Numbered from the stretch's first letter, positions 25,170 to 33,930 are shown. The stretch is DNA of 64,000 nt from Microbacterium sp. ACRRU (GCF_022346945.1 NZ_JAKRNI010000011.1:1-64000), one strand, 5' to 3'. Made by a program: numbers and translations. Notes: generated by a model not told the origin, from the letters alone.

Positions 25170-25844
25170 CTACGCCGTGCCGCTGGCGGCGATCCGTTCC
25201 GCTGCGAGGCGGACCGACGCGGGGATCGCGGTCGACGGTCGGGTCTGCGCGGAGGTGACCGGGTCGCCGGCCACCACCCGAAGGGGGAGGGTGCCGGCCC
25301 ATACCGAGCGGTCTTCCCCGTCGTCGTCCTCTTCGACTGCGGAGCCGGCGTTGTCTTTGACGCTGGCTTCGGCGAGGGGCAGACGCAGGACCATGGTCGC
25401 CGCGAGCTCCCGCGCGGTCATGGGGCGCACTTCCGCCGGACGTCCGGGCATCAGGTGCTCCGACAGGGTGAGGAGAGCGCTTTCCTTGTCGTCGGGAAGG
25501 ACGACGGATGCCATCCCGTGCACCACGGCGCAGCGGTAGCGCATCGAGCTGTCGAACAGGGAACGCGCGTACTTCAGTCCGAGCAGGTGCGTGACGGTCA
25601 GAAAGACCGGCGTCCCCGCGGCGATCCTCCGGAAGAAGTCGCTGCCGGTCGACCCGTGGATGAGGACGTCGTCGCCGTCACGACCGATGCCGACCGGAAG
25701 CGCCACGGGGCGCCCGTCGCGCGAGATCGCGAGCGTCGCCGCGAGGGCCCCGTCGATGATGTCGTAGAGGGCTGCGCGATCGGTGACCTGGTGATGCGGG
25801 AGCCGTCGGATGCGGGTCAGGGGAGTGAGCGGCAGATCGGTCAT
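25170..25844 (-). CDS. Pyridoxamine 5'-phosphate oxidase-fold flavoprotein
   Basis: 224 aa split beta-barrel protein of the PPOX/nitroimidazole resistance type. The stretch ATLAISRDGRPVALPVGIG and then DDVLIHGSTGSDFFRRIAAG is the usual flavin-binding core, about residues 35-75. It diverges from a MocR-type regulator, a pairing often seen with PPOX-like genes and vitamin B6 metabolism. The enzyme activity is not established; it could be an FMN or F420 binding reductase. The C-terminal 40 residues are divergent. Confidence 0.75.
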   Translation of the reverse strand: MTDLPLTPLTRIRRLPHHQVTDRAALYDIIDGALAATLAISRDGRPVALPVGIGRDGDDVLIHGSTGSDFFRRIAAGTPVFLTVTHLLGLKYARSLFDSSMRYRCAVVHGMASVVLPDDKESALLTLSEHLMPGRPAEVRPMTARELAATMVLRLPLAEASVKDNAGSAVEEDDDGEDRSVWAGTLPLRVVAGDPVTSAQTRPSTAIPASVRLAAERIAASGTA

Positions 25845-25892
25845 GTGACGATCTCACGCCCCCGCGAGGACCGATGCATAGACCGGTTTTCC

Positions 25893-25952
25893 CTGGATCG
25901 GGTGGACCAGTGCCAGGATCGGTTCCGTGATCTCGTCCGGCATCCTGGATCG
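25893..25952. promoter_or_regulatory. Three direct repeats, probable MocR binding array
   Basis: CTGGATCGG (25893-25901), CAGGATCGG (25914-25922) and CTGGATCG (25945-25952) are in the same orientation with start-to-start spacing of 21 and 31 bp, that is two and three helical turns. MocR/PdxR regulators are known to bind direct repeats. The second copy occupies the -10 position of the mocR gene; the third is inside its coding sequence. Confidence 0.5.
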
Positions 25953-27456
25953 CTCCTCGCCCGTCCCGCTGCACACGCAGCTCACCCAGGGGCTCCGAGG
26001 TGCGATCGTCGACGGACGCCTCACGCCGGGGGAGCCGCTTCCCTCGACGCGCACGCTCGCCGCCGATCTCGGCATCGCCCGGGGGACCGTCGTCGCCGCG
26101 TTCGAGACGCTCGCGGGTGAGGGGTACCTCGTGGCGCGGCCCGGCGCGCGCACGACGGTCGCGGTGCTTCCGCGGCAGCCGTCGTTCGCCTCGGAGGTGC
26201 CGCCACAGCCGTCGGCGACCGCTCCGTCGGCGACCGATCTGCGTCCGGGCCGCCCCGGCACGCGGGGGCTCGCCGATGCCGCGTGGCGGTCGGCGTGGCG
26301 GCGGGCGAGCGCGGTCGACCCCGCGCCCGATGTCGACGACGAGACCGGGCTGCTCGCGCTGCGTGAGCAGATCGCCCGCCACCTCGGGCGTACCCGGGGG
26401 CTGACTGTCGATCCGGGCGACGTGATCGTCACGGCCGGGACGAGCGACGCCCTGCTGCTGTTGGCCGTGAGCCTGTCGGGTTCGCGGCGCGCGCGGGTCG
26501 GGATCGAGAACCCGGGCTACCCGCGTGTTCGCATGATCCTGGGTCGCGCCGGCATCGAAATGGTCCCCCTGCCGGTGTCGGTCGACGGGGGACTCGATCT
26601 GGATGCCGTGGAGCGGCACCGAGACCTGGATGCCGTCGTCGTCACACCCCACCACCACTACCCGCTCGGAAGCCGACTCGACGCGGCGGCGCGGGCGCGC
26701 CTGACCGCGTGGGCGCGAGACACCGGGACGGTGGTGATCGAGGACGACTACGACAGCGAGTTCCCGCACGGTCGCGCTCCGCTCCCGCCCCTTCGCCTGC
26801 TCGACCCTAGGAATGTCGTGCTGATCGGAAGCGTGTCGAAGGTGCTCAGCCCCGCACTGAGGTGCGGCTGGGTGGTCGCCTCGGGAGGGGTGCGGGACCG
26901 GATCCGCCAGGCCCGCGCCGACCTCGACGCGCCGGTGTCGGAGGTCGCGCAGCAGGCCTTGGCGCTGTACCTCGCGGACGGTTCGCTCGCGCGGCACACC
27001 GCGCGTCGCCGCCGCGACTACCGCCACCGGCGGCAGCTCGTGCTGGAGGCCCTCGGATCCATCGCGGGGGTGTCGCTGGCGGCCGTGAACGGCGGGCTGC
27101 ACGCCGTGGCGCTGCTGTCGCCGGCCGAACCGGCGGAGGAGGCGGCCCTGGTCGACGCCATCGCCCAGCGCGGCGTGCTCGTGGCCGGGCTCGGGGCGTA
27201 TTCGGTCCCCGACGCGCCCTCGAGTCCCGCTGTCGGCATCGTTCTGGGATACGCCGAACCGACCATTCCGCAGCTCGTGGAGGCGCTCGCCGTCGTCGCG
27301 AAGGTGCTGCGCGCCCGCGACGCCGGTGGCGGGGGGCGCTCTCCCCACAGAGGGAAGGGGGAGCGCCGGCGCGGCGGATGGGGCGTGGGGAGAGCCGTCC
27401 CCGCAGAGGGCGCGGCAGGCAAGGGCCAGGGCGGCGGGGCGGGCCCGGGGCTGTAG
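25927..27456 (+). CDS. MocR/PdxR-type regulator (GntR fused to aminotransferase fold)
   Basis: 509 aa. The GntR winged helix-turn-helix is at about 10-75 (LPSTRTLAADLGIARGTVVA). From about residue 120 it has the fold type I aminotransferase domain, with GTSDALLLLAVSLSG, EDDYDSEF and the PLP lysine in GSVSKVLSPALRCGW. GTG 25927 is used as start. Such proteins sense pyridoxal phosphate or an amino acid derivative and usually control a divergent gene, here the PPOX-fold gene. Unusually the protein ends in a glycine/arginine-rich tail of about 40 residues beyond the normal aminotransferase end. Confidence 0.85.
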   Translation: MISSGILDRSSPVPLHTQLTQGLRGAIVDGRLTPGEPLPSTRTLAADLGIARGTVVAAFETLAGEGYLVARPGARTTVAVLPRQPSFASEVPPQPSATAPSATDLRPGRPGTRGLADAAWRSAWRRASAVDPAPDVDDETGLLALREQIARHLGRTRGLTVDPGDVIVTAGTSDALLLLAVSLSGSRRARVGIENPGYPRVRMILGRAGIEMVPLPVSVDGGLDLDAVERHRDLDAVVVTPHHHYPLGSRLDAAARARLTAWARDTGTVVIEDDYDSEFPHGRAPLPPLRLLDPRNVVLIGSVSKVLSPALRCGWVVASGGVRDRIRQARADLDAPVSEVAQQALALYLADGSLARHTARRRRDYRHRRQLVLEALGSIAGVSLAAVNGGLHAVALLSPAEPAEEAALVDAIAQRGVLVAGLGAYSVPDAPSSPAVGIVLGYAEPTIPQLVEALAVVAKVLRARDAGGGGRSPHRGKGERRRGGWGVGRAVPAEGAAGKGQGGGAGPGL

Positions 27457-27554
27457 CGGGACCGATGACGACGGGCAGGGGGCAGCCACCGAGCCGATCG
27501 CGGAGAGCGATGGTCTGAAGCCGAGGCGTGTCGCCCGGCTCCATCCCCGCGGGA

Positions 27555-29090
27555 TCAGAACGGCGGCGGATCCGTATCCGGTACGAACAACACCCGGGGT
27601 GCGAGCTTCTCGGTGCGTTCTTGTCCCAGGGGACTGTGGAAGGTGAGCGTCCCATCGGGAGCCTGCGTCACCGTCCATCCGGTCTCGGTCTTCAGCGTGT
27701 GGTGTCGGACGCACAGGTGACACAGGTTGGCGAGGTGGGTCGGGCCGCCCTCGTGAGCTTCATGGTTGTGATCGATCTGGCATCGCGCGATGGGGGCCCG
27801 GCATCCGGGAGCCCGGCAGTGCCGATCGCGGGCAGCGAGGAAGCGCCGCTGCGCGGCTGTCGGCGTGTACCGGTCGACGTCCAGCACGGTCCCTGACACG
27901 GGGTGGCAGAGGACGCGGTCCCAGCCGGGAGCGTGGGCGGCGAGGTGCCGCGCCGTCGCGGCGTCGATCGGGGTGAGGCCGTCGATACTGGCACCCGCGT
28001 CCGCGTGCCCGAGGAGCGTCAGAACGGGAACCGTGATCTGCACCCGGCCGCGAATCGCCCCCAGTCCGCCCGGGCAGTCGGCATCCGTCGTCGGGTCGAT
28101 CGCGGGGGCGGCGGTCAGCAGCAGGTCGGCGCAGACGTCAGCTCCGATCTGCGCCAGAGTGCGGGTGTCGCGTGCCTCGGCGTCGGTCGGGCGGGTTCCC
28201 GCTCGCGCCTCCGACTCGGCCGCCGCCAGGGACGACCCCGCCGCAGCCGGTGCCGCTGCATCCGAGACGGGCGCGCCCGCCGCCACGCGCACTGCCGCCG
28301 CTCCGCGCGCCGCCGCCGCCGCCGCCACAGACGCCCCCGCCGCAGCTGGAGCCGCTGCGTCCAAGACGGCCGCCCCCGCCGCATCGGCCGCAGCCCGCGC
28401 GCCGTCGACGACCGCCTCTTTGCGCAGCGCGGCGTCGCGAATCGCAACGGCCTGCCGCCGCAGGCGGTCGCGGATCCCGTAGGCGACCGTCGCCGGCAGG
28501 ATCACGCTCAGTTCGGCCATGCCGTCGGCGAGGTCGCGCACGCTCACGCCGCGCGTCGCGGCGGCGCGCGCGTGGCGCGTGCTCATTCCGACGGGGTGCA
28601 CGCTCTCGGCGAGCTCACGTCCGAAAGCGCGCACGCGTCCAGGTGATTCGCGTTCCGCGCGGGCGAGCACGACCTGCTCCCATCCGGCGCGCGTCGCGTC
28701 GTCGTCGAGCACGACCCCCGTCTCGAGGATCGCCTGTGCGTGGCGCGCGCCGATGCGCCCGGCGGAAAGAGCGTCGACCGTCGCGGCGAACTTCTCGGTC
28801 AGCGTGTGCGCGTCGGAGAGTTCTCGCTGCACCGTGAGGTCATGACTCTGCGTCGCGACGGCGATCTCGAGCGCGAGTGAACGGACGGGCATCTCGCGCT
28901 CCCTCGCGTTCCGGGAGCGCGAGCGGGCGACCTCGTCGAGCGCGATACGCAGGGCCTCGGAACGCAGCCTCACAAGCTCGGCGTGAGTCTTCGCCGCCTG
29001 CCGCGACTGTTCCCGAATCTGCTCGACGAGTGTCCGCAGCGAGCCACCCTCATCCCTCCCGAGGGGGATGGAGCGGGGGGTGGATGCCAT
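27555..29090 (-). CDS. DUF222 and HNH endonuclease domain protein (13E12-like family)
   Basis: 511 aa. DUF222 covers about residues 40-370. An HNH nuclease follows near the C-terminus: CRAPGCRAPIARCQIDHNHE, then HLCVRHHTLK, with paired cysteines and the catalytic histidine. These proteins are very abundant in actinobacteria, including the mycobacterial 13E12 repeat family; their role is unknown. Between about residues 215 and 290 an alanine-rich low-complexity linker contains a duplicated segment. A LexA-like box lies 10 nt upstream of the ATG, suggesting DNA damage control. Confidence 0.88.
   Translation of the reverse strand: MASTPRSIPLGRDEGGSLRTLVEQIREQSRQAAKTHAELVRLRSEALRIALDEVARSRSRNAREREMPVRSLALEIAVATQSHDLTVQRELSDAHTLTEKFAATVDALSAGRIGARHAQAILETGVVLDDDATRAGWEQVVLARAERESPGRVRAFGRELAESVHPVGMSTRHARAAATRGVSVRDLADGMAELSVILPATVAYGIRDRLRRQAVAIRDAALRKEAVVDGARAAADAAGAAVLDAAAPAAAGASVAAAAAARGAAAVRVAAGAPVSDAAAPAAAGSSLAAAESEARAGTRPTDAEARDTRTLAQIGADVCADLLLTAAPAIDPTTDADCPGGLGAIRGRVQITVPVLTLLGHADAGASIDGLTPIDAATARHLAAHAPGWDRVLCHPVSGTVLDVDRYTPTAAQRRFLAARDRHCRAPGCRAPIARCQIDHNHEAHEGGPTHLANLCHLCVRHHTLKTETGWTVTQAPDGTLTFHSPLGQERTEKLAPRVLFVPDTDPPPF
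28222..28386 (-). repeat. In-frame duplication inside the DUF222/HNH gene
   Basis: About 66 bp at 28222-28287 recur at 28321-28386 with few differences, a 99 bp (33 codon) period. They encode two copies of DAAAPAAAG followed by (A/S)S(V/L)AAA, forming the alanine-rich linker. Confidence 0.7.
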
Positions 29091-29100
29091 GACTCCACGC

Positions 29101-29116
29101 TAGAACACATGTTCGA
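29101..29116. promoter_or_regulatory. LexA (SOS) box before the DUF222/HNH gene
   Basis: TAGAACACATGTTCGA matches the actinobacterial SOS consensus TCGAAC-N4-GTTCGA at all but one position. It lies 10 nt upstream of the minus-strand ATG, where bound LexA would block transcription. Confidence 0.7.
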
Positions 29117-29298
29117 CACTCTGAAGTGATCTCGTCTGAACCTCGCCCGGAATCACCCTTCGGTGATGCGGTTGCCAGGATTCCGCACTCTCGCGCTGGC
29201 CATGGATCTTCAACGTCGCCGCACTGTGCCCCAGAGTCTCGCACTTCCGCGCCGTTCCAGAACTCTCAGCCGCCGTCACTGCGCCCGGAACCCCCCGT

Positions 29299-30888
29299 TC
29301 AGCGCCGTTCGAGGATCTCCAGCGCCGCCATCGCCGCGTTGTGCCCCGCGATGCCGCTCACCGCGCCGCCGCGCTGCGCCGAGGATCCGCACACGAGGAT
29401 GCGTCCGTGGCCCGTCTGCACGCCCCATCGCTCGGCGGGCCCCAGCCCGTCGGCGGGGCCCTCCAGCCACGGCCACGAAAGACCGCCGTGGAAGATGTCT
29501 CCTCCGATCATCCCGAGCGACCGCTCGAGGTCGGTGGTCGTGCGCGCCTCGATGCACAGGCGGCCGTCGGGGGCCTCGAGGATGCAGTCCCGCAGGGGCT
29601 CATCCAGCACCGAGTCCAGCGACTGTTGTGCCGCGGCGAGCAGGCGGGCTCCGGCCGCGACGGGATCCTGGCCGTCGATGAGTCGGTGCGGCACCTGCAG
29701 TCCGAACAGGGTGAGGGTCTGCGCACCACTGGCGCGGAGCTCTTCGCCGAGGATCGACGGGTCGGTGAGCGAGTGGCAGTAGATCTCGGCGGGGAGCGGC
29801 TCGGGCACGAGTCCCGCGGATGCCGCAACGTAGGCGGCATCCAATTGGGTCATCGTCTCGTTGACGTGGAACGTGCCCGCGAACGCCGCCTCGGGCGTCA
29901 CCGACGTGTCCTTCAGCCGCGGCAGGCGGGAGAGGAGCATGTTGACCTTGATCTGCGCGCCCTCGGGTGCGGGGGCCTCGGTGGGGGCTCCGCCGGCGGT
30001 GAGCAGTCGCGCGAGCACCGCGTTCCCCACTCCGCTGAGCACGACCTCTCCGACGTAGGCCTCGGACCGATCGGTCACGCCGTGCACCTCACCCGAGGGC
30101 GAGACCGAGATGACCTCGATACCGGTGCGGATGTCGACGCCGGACTCGCGGGCCGCCCGTTCCAGCTCCGCGGTCACGGCCCCCATGCCTCCAACGGGGA
30201 CGTCCCAATGGCCGGTCTCGCCGCCGATGACGTGGTAGAGGAAGCATCGGTTCTGAGCGAGTGAGGTGTCGTCCGAGGACGCGAAGGTGCCGATGAGTCC
30301 GTCGGTGAAGGCGATGCCGCGGGCGAGGTCGCTGTCGAGCGACGCGCGCAGGAGGTCACCGAGGGGCCGTTGGGTCAGAGCGGTCCAGAGATCGTCGTCG
30401 TCGAGTCGGCGTCGAACTTCGTCGGCGGTGGGCAGCGGCTCGGTCATCGTGGGGAAGACGGCCCGCCCGAGCGGGGCGAGTCGCTCGCCGAGCGCGGCGA
30501 ACCGCTCCGCTTCCGCCGTGTCGCCGAGGGTGCGCGCAAAGGACGCTGCGGTGGCGTCGGCGTCGTGCGTATCGATCAGGATGCCGCGCGTCGGATCCGC
30601 CGGGTCGGGGGTGTAGGACGAGTACCGGCGCCGACGGAGATCGATCCGGAGCCCGAGATCGTCGATGATCGTCCGTGGCAGAAGGCTCACCAGGTACGAG
30701 TACCGCGACAACCGGGCGTCGACTCCCGGCCACGGCCGCTCCGAGACGGCGGCGCCGCCGACGGCATCCTGCTTCTCCAGAACCACGACCGATCTCCCCG
30801 CGCGGGCGAGGTAGGTTGCGGCGACGAGGGCGTTGTGTCCTCCGCCGACGATGACGACGTCGTAGCGAGTGGTCTCCGGGGCGCTCAT
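29299..30888 (-). CDS. FAD-dependent oxidoreductase, phytoene desaturase-like
   Basis: 529 aa. The dinucleotide-binding motif DVVIVGGGHNALVAATYLAR is at about residues 10-29, followed by the FAD-contacting LEKQDAVGGAA. The C-terminal flavin motif CGSSAQRGGAVSGIAGHNAA is also present. Related proteins include carotenoid desaturases and PYROXD2-type oxidoreductases. No carotenoid genes are near, so the substrate is open. ATG 30888 is preceded by TACCGT and six nt, which points to a leaderless mRNA. It diverges from the inositol-monophosphatase family gene. Confidence 0.85.
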   Translation of the reverse strand: MSAPETTRYDVVIVGGGHNALVAATYLARAGRSVVVLEKQDAVGGAAVSERPWPGVDARLSRYSYLVSLLPRTIIDDLGLRIDLRRRRYSSYTPDPADPTRGILIDTHDADATAASFARTLGDTAEAERFAALGERLAPLGRAVFPTMTEPLPTADEVRRRLDDDDLWTALTQRPLGDLLRASLDSDLARGIAFTDGLIGTFASSDDTSLAQNRCFLYHVIGGETGHWDVPVGGMGAVTAELERAARESGVDIRTGIEVISVSPSGEVHGVTDRSEAYVGEVVLSGVGNAVLARLLTAGGAPTEAPAPEGAQIKVNMLLSRLPRLKDTSVTPEAAFAGTFHVNETMTQLDAAYVAASAGLVPEPLPAEIYCHSLTDPSILGEELRASGAQTLTLFGLQVPHRLIDGQDPVAAGARLLAAAQQSLDSVLDEPLRDCILEAPDGRLCIEARTTTDLERSLGMIGGDIFHGGLSWPWLEGPADGLGPAERWGVQTGHGRILVCGSSAQRGGAVSGIAGHNAAMAALEILERR

Positions 30889-30894
30889 GCCCCC

Positions 30895-30900
30895 ACGGTA
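30895..30900 (-). promoter_or_regulatory. -10 box of the FAD oxidoreductase gene (leaderless)
   Basis: Minus-strand TACCGT, then GGGGGC, then the ATG at 30888. Confidence 0.5.
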
Positions 30901-30939
30901 ACGAGTCGGACCCGGGCCGCCCAGGGCTTGGCATCGCAG

Positions 30940-30945
30940 TAGCGT
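30940..30945 (+). promoter_or_regulatory. -10 box of the inositol-monophosphatase family gene
   Basis: TAGCGT lies 7 nt before ATG 30953. It overlaps the alternative GTG at 30944, which argues against that upstream start. Confidence 0.5.
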
Positions 30946-30952
30946 GGATGCC

Positions 30953-31765
30953 ATGACCCTCGCCGCAGACCTGCTCGACATCGCCACCCGCATCGCTCGG
31001 GAAGCCGGGGATCTGGCCGCGCGCCGACGCCGAGAGGGGCTGGAGATCGCGACGAAGTCGGTCGCCGCCGACATCGTCACGGCGGCGGACCGCGAGGTGG
31101 AGGCCTTCATCCGTGCCGAGCTCGCGCGCGAGCGCCCCGACGACGGCTTCTTCGGCGAGGAGTCTGCGGCGCAGGAGAGTGCCAGCGGTGTGACGTGGGT
31201 CGTCGACCCGATCGACGGCACGGTCAACTACGCCTACGGCATTCCCGCGTGGGCCGTGAGCATCGCGGCCGTCGAGGGCACCGCCGACCCCGCGACGTGG
31301 ACCGCCGTCGCCGGGGTCGTCTACAACCCGGTGTCGGGCGAGATGTTCCGCGCCTCCCGCGGGGGCGGCGCGTGGCTGGGCGAGCAGCGCCTGTCGGTCA
31401 CGCGCGAGGTCGGCCCGGCCGGTGGTCTCATCGCGACCGGTTTCGGCTACGACCCCGCAACGCACGCGCCGACCCTCGAGCGTCTGAGCCGAGTGATGCC
31501 GATCGCCCGTGACATCCGGCGCATCGGGGCGGCCTCGCTCGATCTCGCATCGGTCGCCGCCGGTCGCTTGGATGCCTACTACGAGAAGGGCACGCACCCC
31601 TGGGATCACGCGGCGGGGGTGCTGCTCGTCGAGGAAGCCGGCGGACGTGTCGGCGGGGCACCCGGGGGTCGCCCCGGGAACGCGATGGTGGTTGCCGCGG
31701 GGCCGGACTTCTTCGACCGGCTCGCCGCACTGCTCGAACCCGAACTGCGGAACTCGGAGCGTTGA
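30953..31765 (+). CDS. Inositol monophosphatase family protein
   Basis: 270 aa Mg2+-dependent phosphatase. Metal ligands are in FFGEES (about 64-69), the DPIDGTVNYAYG motif (about 84-95) and HPWDHAAGVLLVEEAGG (about 213-229). Members hydrolyse inositol monophosphate, histidinol phosphate or fructose bisphosphate, and sequence alone does not separate these. GTG 30944 is in frame three codons upstream but lies in the -10 box. Confidence 0.88.
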   Translation: MTLAADLLDIATRIAREAGDLAARRRREGLEIATKSVAADIVTAADREVEAFIRAELARERPDDGFFGEESAAQESASGVTWVVDPIDGTVNYAYGIPAWAVSIAAVEGTADPATWTAVAGVVYNPVSGEMFRASRGGGAWLGEQRLSVTREVGPAGGLIATGFGYDPATHAPTLERLSRVMPIARDIRRIGAASLDLASVAAGRLDAYYEKGTHPWDHAAGVLLVEEAGGRVGGAPGGRPGNAMVVAAGPDFFDRLAALLEPELRNSER

Positions 31766-31898
31766 TGGCATTCCCAGCCGTCCGAGGGTAGGGTGTTTAC
31801 CTGATCGTTATTTTCGCGACCCGAATCAGCGGAAATGGCAGAAGCCCAGAAAGCCCGAAGCCGTCGCCCTCGCGACACGACACGAGAGCCCCCGCGCG

Positions 31899-33419
31899 TT
31901 GCCGTCAGAATCCCCCCAGACTGAGCCCGCCCGTACCCGGCGATCCAGTCGACCCTCCGCCGCGCCCAGCGCCACCGAGCTGACGCGGGCCGAGAGGCGT
32001 CGTCGCGCCGTTCCGGTCCCCGCCGCCGATGAGCCGTCGGCGCCGGTGGCATCCGACCCCGCCCCGATCGACGCCGAGAGCGCGGCACAGCCCGAGATCG
32101 TCGAGCAGGTCGCCGCCGCCGTCGTCGAGACGGTCATCGCCGCGACGATCGTCCCCACTCTGCCGGCGGCGCGCCGTCGGTCCGCGCGGCCCACGGCAGG
32201 ATCCGCCGTCTCGGCGCCCACCGAGAAGACTCCGACCGCATCGACCGAGGGCTCGGCATCCGACGCCCTCGAGGTGACGGTCGTCGACGAGCGTCGTACG
32301 GACGACGACGAGGTCGCCGTCATCCTGCAGAGCGCCGACGCGTCCGAGGCGACGACGCCCGTGACGCTTCCCACGTCTCCGATCACGCTCCCGGCGACCC
32401 GCCGAAGCCGTCGTCGTCCCGCGGCGATCGACGACCCTCGCCCGATCGTCTCCGACGCTCCGCGCGGGGAGGACGCCCCCTCCGACGCAGGCGCCGCTCC
32501 AGCGGACCGCGAGACCGTTGACGAGGCCGCGGATCGCGAGGCCGTCGACGAATTCGAGGCCGCCGCACGGCTGTTCGCCTTCACCGGCGAGACCCCCGTG
32601 CAGGAAGCCGCCTCCGAGCCCATCGTTGCGCCGGCGCGTCCGGTGACGCAGGGAATCCCAGTGGATGCCGTTGCACGCCGCCGCAACGGCCGTCGCGTCG
32701 CCGCCGCGTCGTTCTCCGTCGGCGTGATGGGGTTGGTCGGTCTGATGACCGTCGGGATGACCATGCCGGTCAGCGCTCTCGCCTCGGCCAGCGGCACCGC
32801 CAATGTCGCCTCGGCGGAAACGGCGACCCAGAACCTCGCCGTGGGCGGTGGCGACGTCGCCGGTGGCGAGATCCAGGCCTATGTCGCCCCCGCGGAGGCC
32901 CAGGCGGGCGTCGTGGATCGTGCCGACGGCTACAGCGCCGCAACCTACGCGCAGATGGCCGCCGACTCGGGCATCTCCAACTTCTCGAACTTCTTCGTCA
33001 ACGACCCCACGGCGGCGATCCAGTGGCCGTTCGCGGTGGGTGTTCCGATCACGTACGGCTTCGGCATGCGTGACGGTCGGATGCACGAGGGCGTCGACTT
33101 CGTGCCCGGCGACGGGTCGCCCATCCAGGCGATCGCCGACGGCACCGTGCGCATCGCCACCGAAAGCGGTGGCGCCTTCGGTGTCACGGTGGTCATCGAC
33201 CACGAGGTCGACGGCCAGCTGATCTCGAGCCGTTATGCACACATGCAGTACGGCTCACTGCAAGTCACCCCCGGGCAGAAGGTGACGGTGGGGACATTCC
33301 TCGGCCGTACCGGCAACACCGGCCGCTCGTTCGGCGCGCACACCCACTTCGAGCTGCTGCAGAACGGGTCGACGCCGATTGACCCCCTGCCGTGGCTGCG
33401 TCAGCACACCGGTGGCTGA
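31899..33419 (+). CDS. Membrane-anchored M23 family peptidoglycan endopeptidase
   Basis: 506 aa from TTG 31899. The N-terminal 260 residues are a low-complexity, Ala/Pro/Asp/Glu-rich region, probably cytoplasmic. A transmembrane segment lies at about 268-292 (ASFSVGVMGLVGLMTVGMTM), followed by an extracellular linker and the LytM/M23 domain at about 370-500. Zinc ligands are H and D in MHEGVDF and HxH in GAHTHFELL. The first in-frame ATG would fall far inside, so a TTG start just before SESPQTEPARTRR is chosen with moderate confidence; other non-ATG starts are possible. It cuts peptide crosslinks in the cell wall. Confidence 0.78.
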   Translation: MPSESPQTEPARTRRSSRPSAAPSATELTRAERRRRAVPVPAADEPSAPVASDPAPIDAESAAQPEIVEQVAAAVVETVIAATIVPTLPAARRRSARPTAGSAVSAPTEKTPTASTEGSASDALEVTVVDERRTDDDEVAVILQSADASEATTPVTLPTSPITLPATRRSRRRPAAIDDPRPIVSDAPRGEDAPSDAGAAPADRETVDEAADREAVDEFEAAARLFAFTGETPVQEAASEPIVAPARPVTQGIPVDAVARRRNGRRVAAASFSVGVMGLVGLMTVGMTMPVSALASASGTANVASAETATQNLAVGGGDVAGGEIQAYVAPAEAQAGVVDRADGYSAATYAQMAADSGISNFSNFFVNDPTAAIQWPFAVGVPITYGFGMRDGRMHEGVDFVPGDGSPIQAIADGTVRIATESGGAFGVTVVIDHEVDGQLISSRYAHMQYGSLQVTPGQKVTVGTFLGRTGNTGRSFGAHTHFELLQNGSTPIDPLPWLRQHTGG

Positions 33420-33484
33420 CTCGATTCGAGGATGACGGCTCTGCTCTGATATCCTCTTCTAGTTGCCCGGAGAAATCCGGGTAC

Positions 33485-33556
33485 GCCCCGATAGCTCAGT
33501 GGCAGAGCACTTCCATGGTAAGGAAGGGGTCGTCAGTTCAATCCTGACTCGGGGCT
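33485..33556 (+). tRNA. tRNA-Thr (anticodon GGT)
   Basis: Acceptor arms GCCCCGA and TCGGGGC pair, D arm TAGCTCAGTGG is present, the anticodon stem CTTCC/GGAAG encloses ATGGTAA with anticodon GGT, and the T arm is GTCAGTTCAATCCTGAC. The discriminator is T, and CCA is not encoded. Confidence 0.96.
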
Positions 33557-33585
33557 CACAGCATCTCTTCCCAGGGATGCCGCGC

Positions 33586-33659
33586 GGCGGGGTAGCTCAG
33601 TTGGTGAGAGCGCACGACTCATAATCGTGAGGTCGCGGGTTCAAGCCCCGCTCCCGCTA
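33586..33659 (+). tRNA. tRNA-Met (anticodon CAT)
   Basis: Acceptor GGCGGGG pairs with TCCCGCT with G-U at both ends. Anticodon stem CACGA/TCGTG encloses CTCATAA. D arm TAGCTCAGTTGGT and T loop GGTTCAAGCC are canonical. The lack of the three G-C pairs of the initiator anticodon stem makes this an elongator tRNA-Met. CCA is not encoded. Confidence 0.95.
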
Positions 33660-33670
33660 CCGAAGCATCA

Positions 33671-33699
33671 CAGAAGCCCCGGCCCTGCCGGGGCCTCTG
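33671..33699 (+). terminator. Terminator after the tRNA pair
   Basis: GCCCCGGC (33676-33683) and GCCGGGGC (33687-33694) form an 8 bp stem with a CCT loop, flanked by CAGA/TCTG. The downstream T content is modest. Confidence 0.65.
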
Positions 33700-33866
33700 C
33701 TGTTGCTGCCAGGTCCTCGTGGAGTCATCCCCTACGTTCACCCGGACGACCCGTGATCGCGGGGAATCGCGTCGCATGAACGTGAGGTAATGCCTCCGGT
33801 ACCGTGTCCGCTTCATGCGTCATCAATGACAGCCGCTATGAAGGCCGCCGCGATCAAACATTTCGA

Positions 33867-33901
33867 CTCGCGAAATGCATATAGGAATAATCGTTCGCGA
33901 G
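33867..33901. repeat. 8 bp inverted repeat with AT-rich spacer
   Basis: CTCGCGAA (33867-33874) and TTCGCGAG (33894-33901) flank a 19 nt AT-rich spacer containing TATAGGAATAAT. It lies about 30 nt downstream of the small minus-strand gene at 33931 and could be an operator for an unseen gene or a recombination remnant. Confidence 0.35.
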
Positions 33902-33930
33902 GCGTACCACTAATCCATCGAAAGATCGCT

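Noticed and set aside
33485..33660. Integrated element att site duplicated from the tRNA 3' ends
   Set aside because: I could not find a second copy of the tRNA 3' end downstream in the islet.
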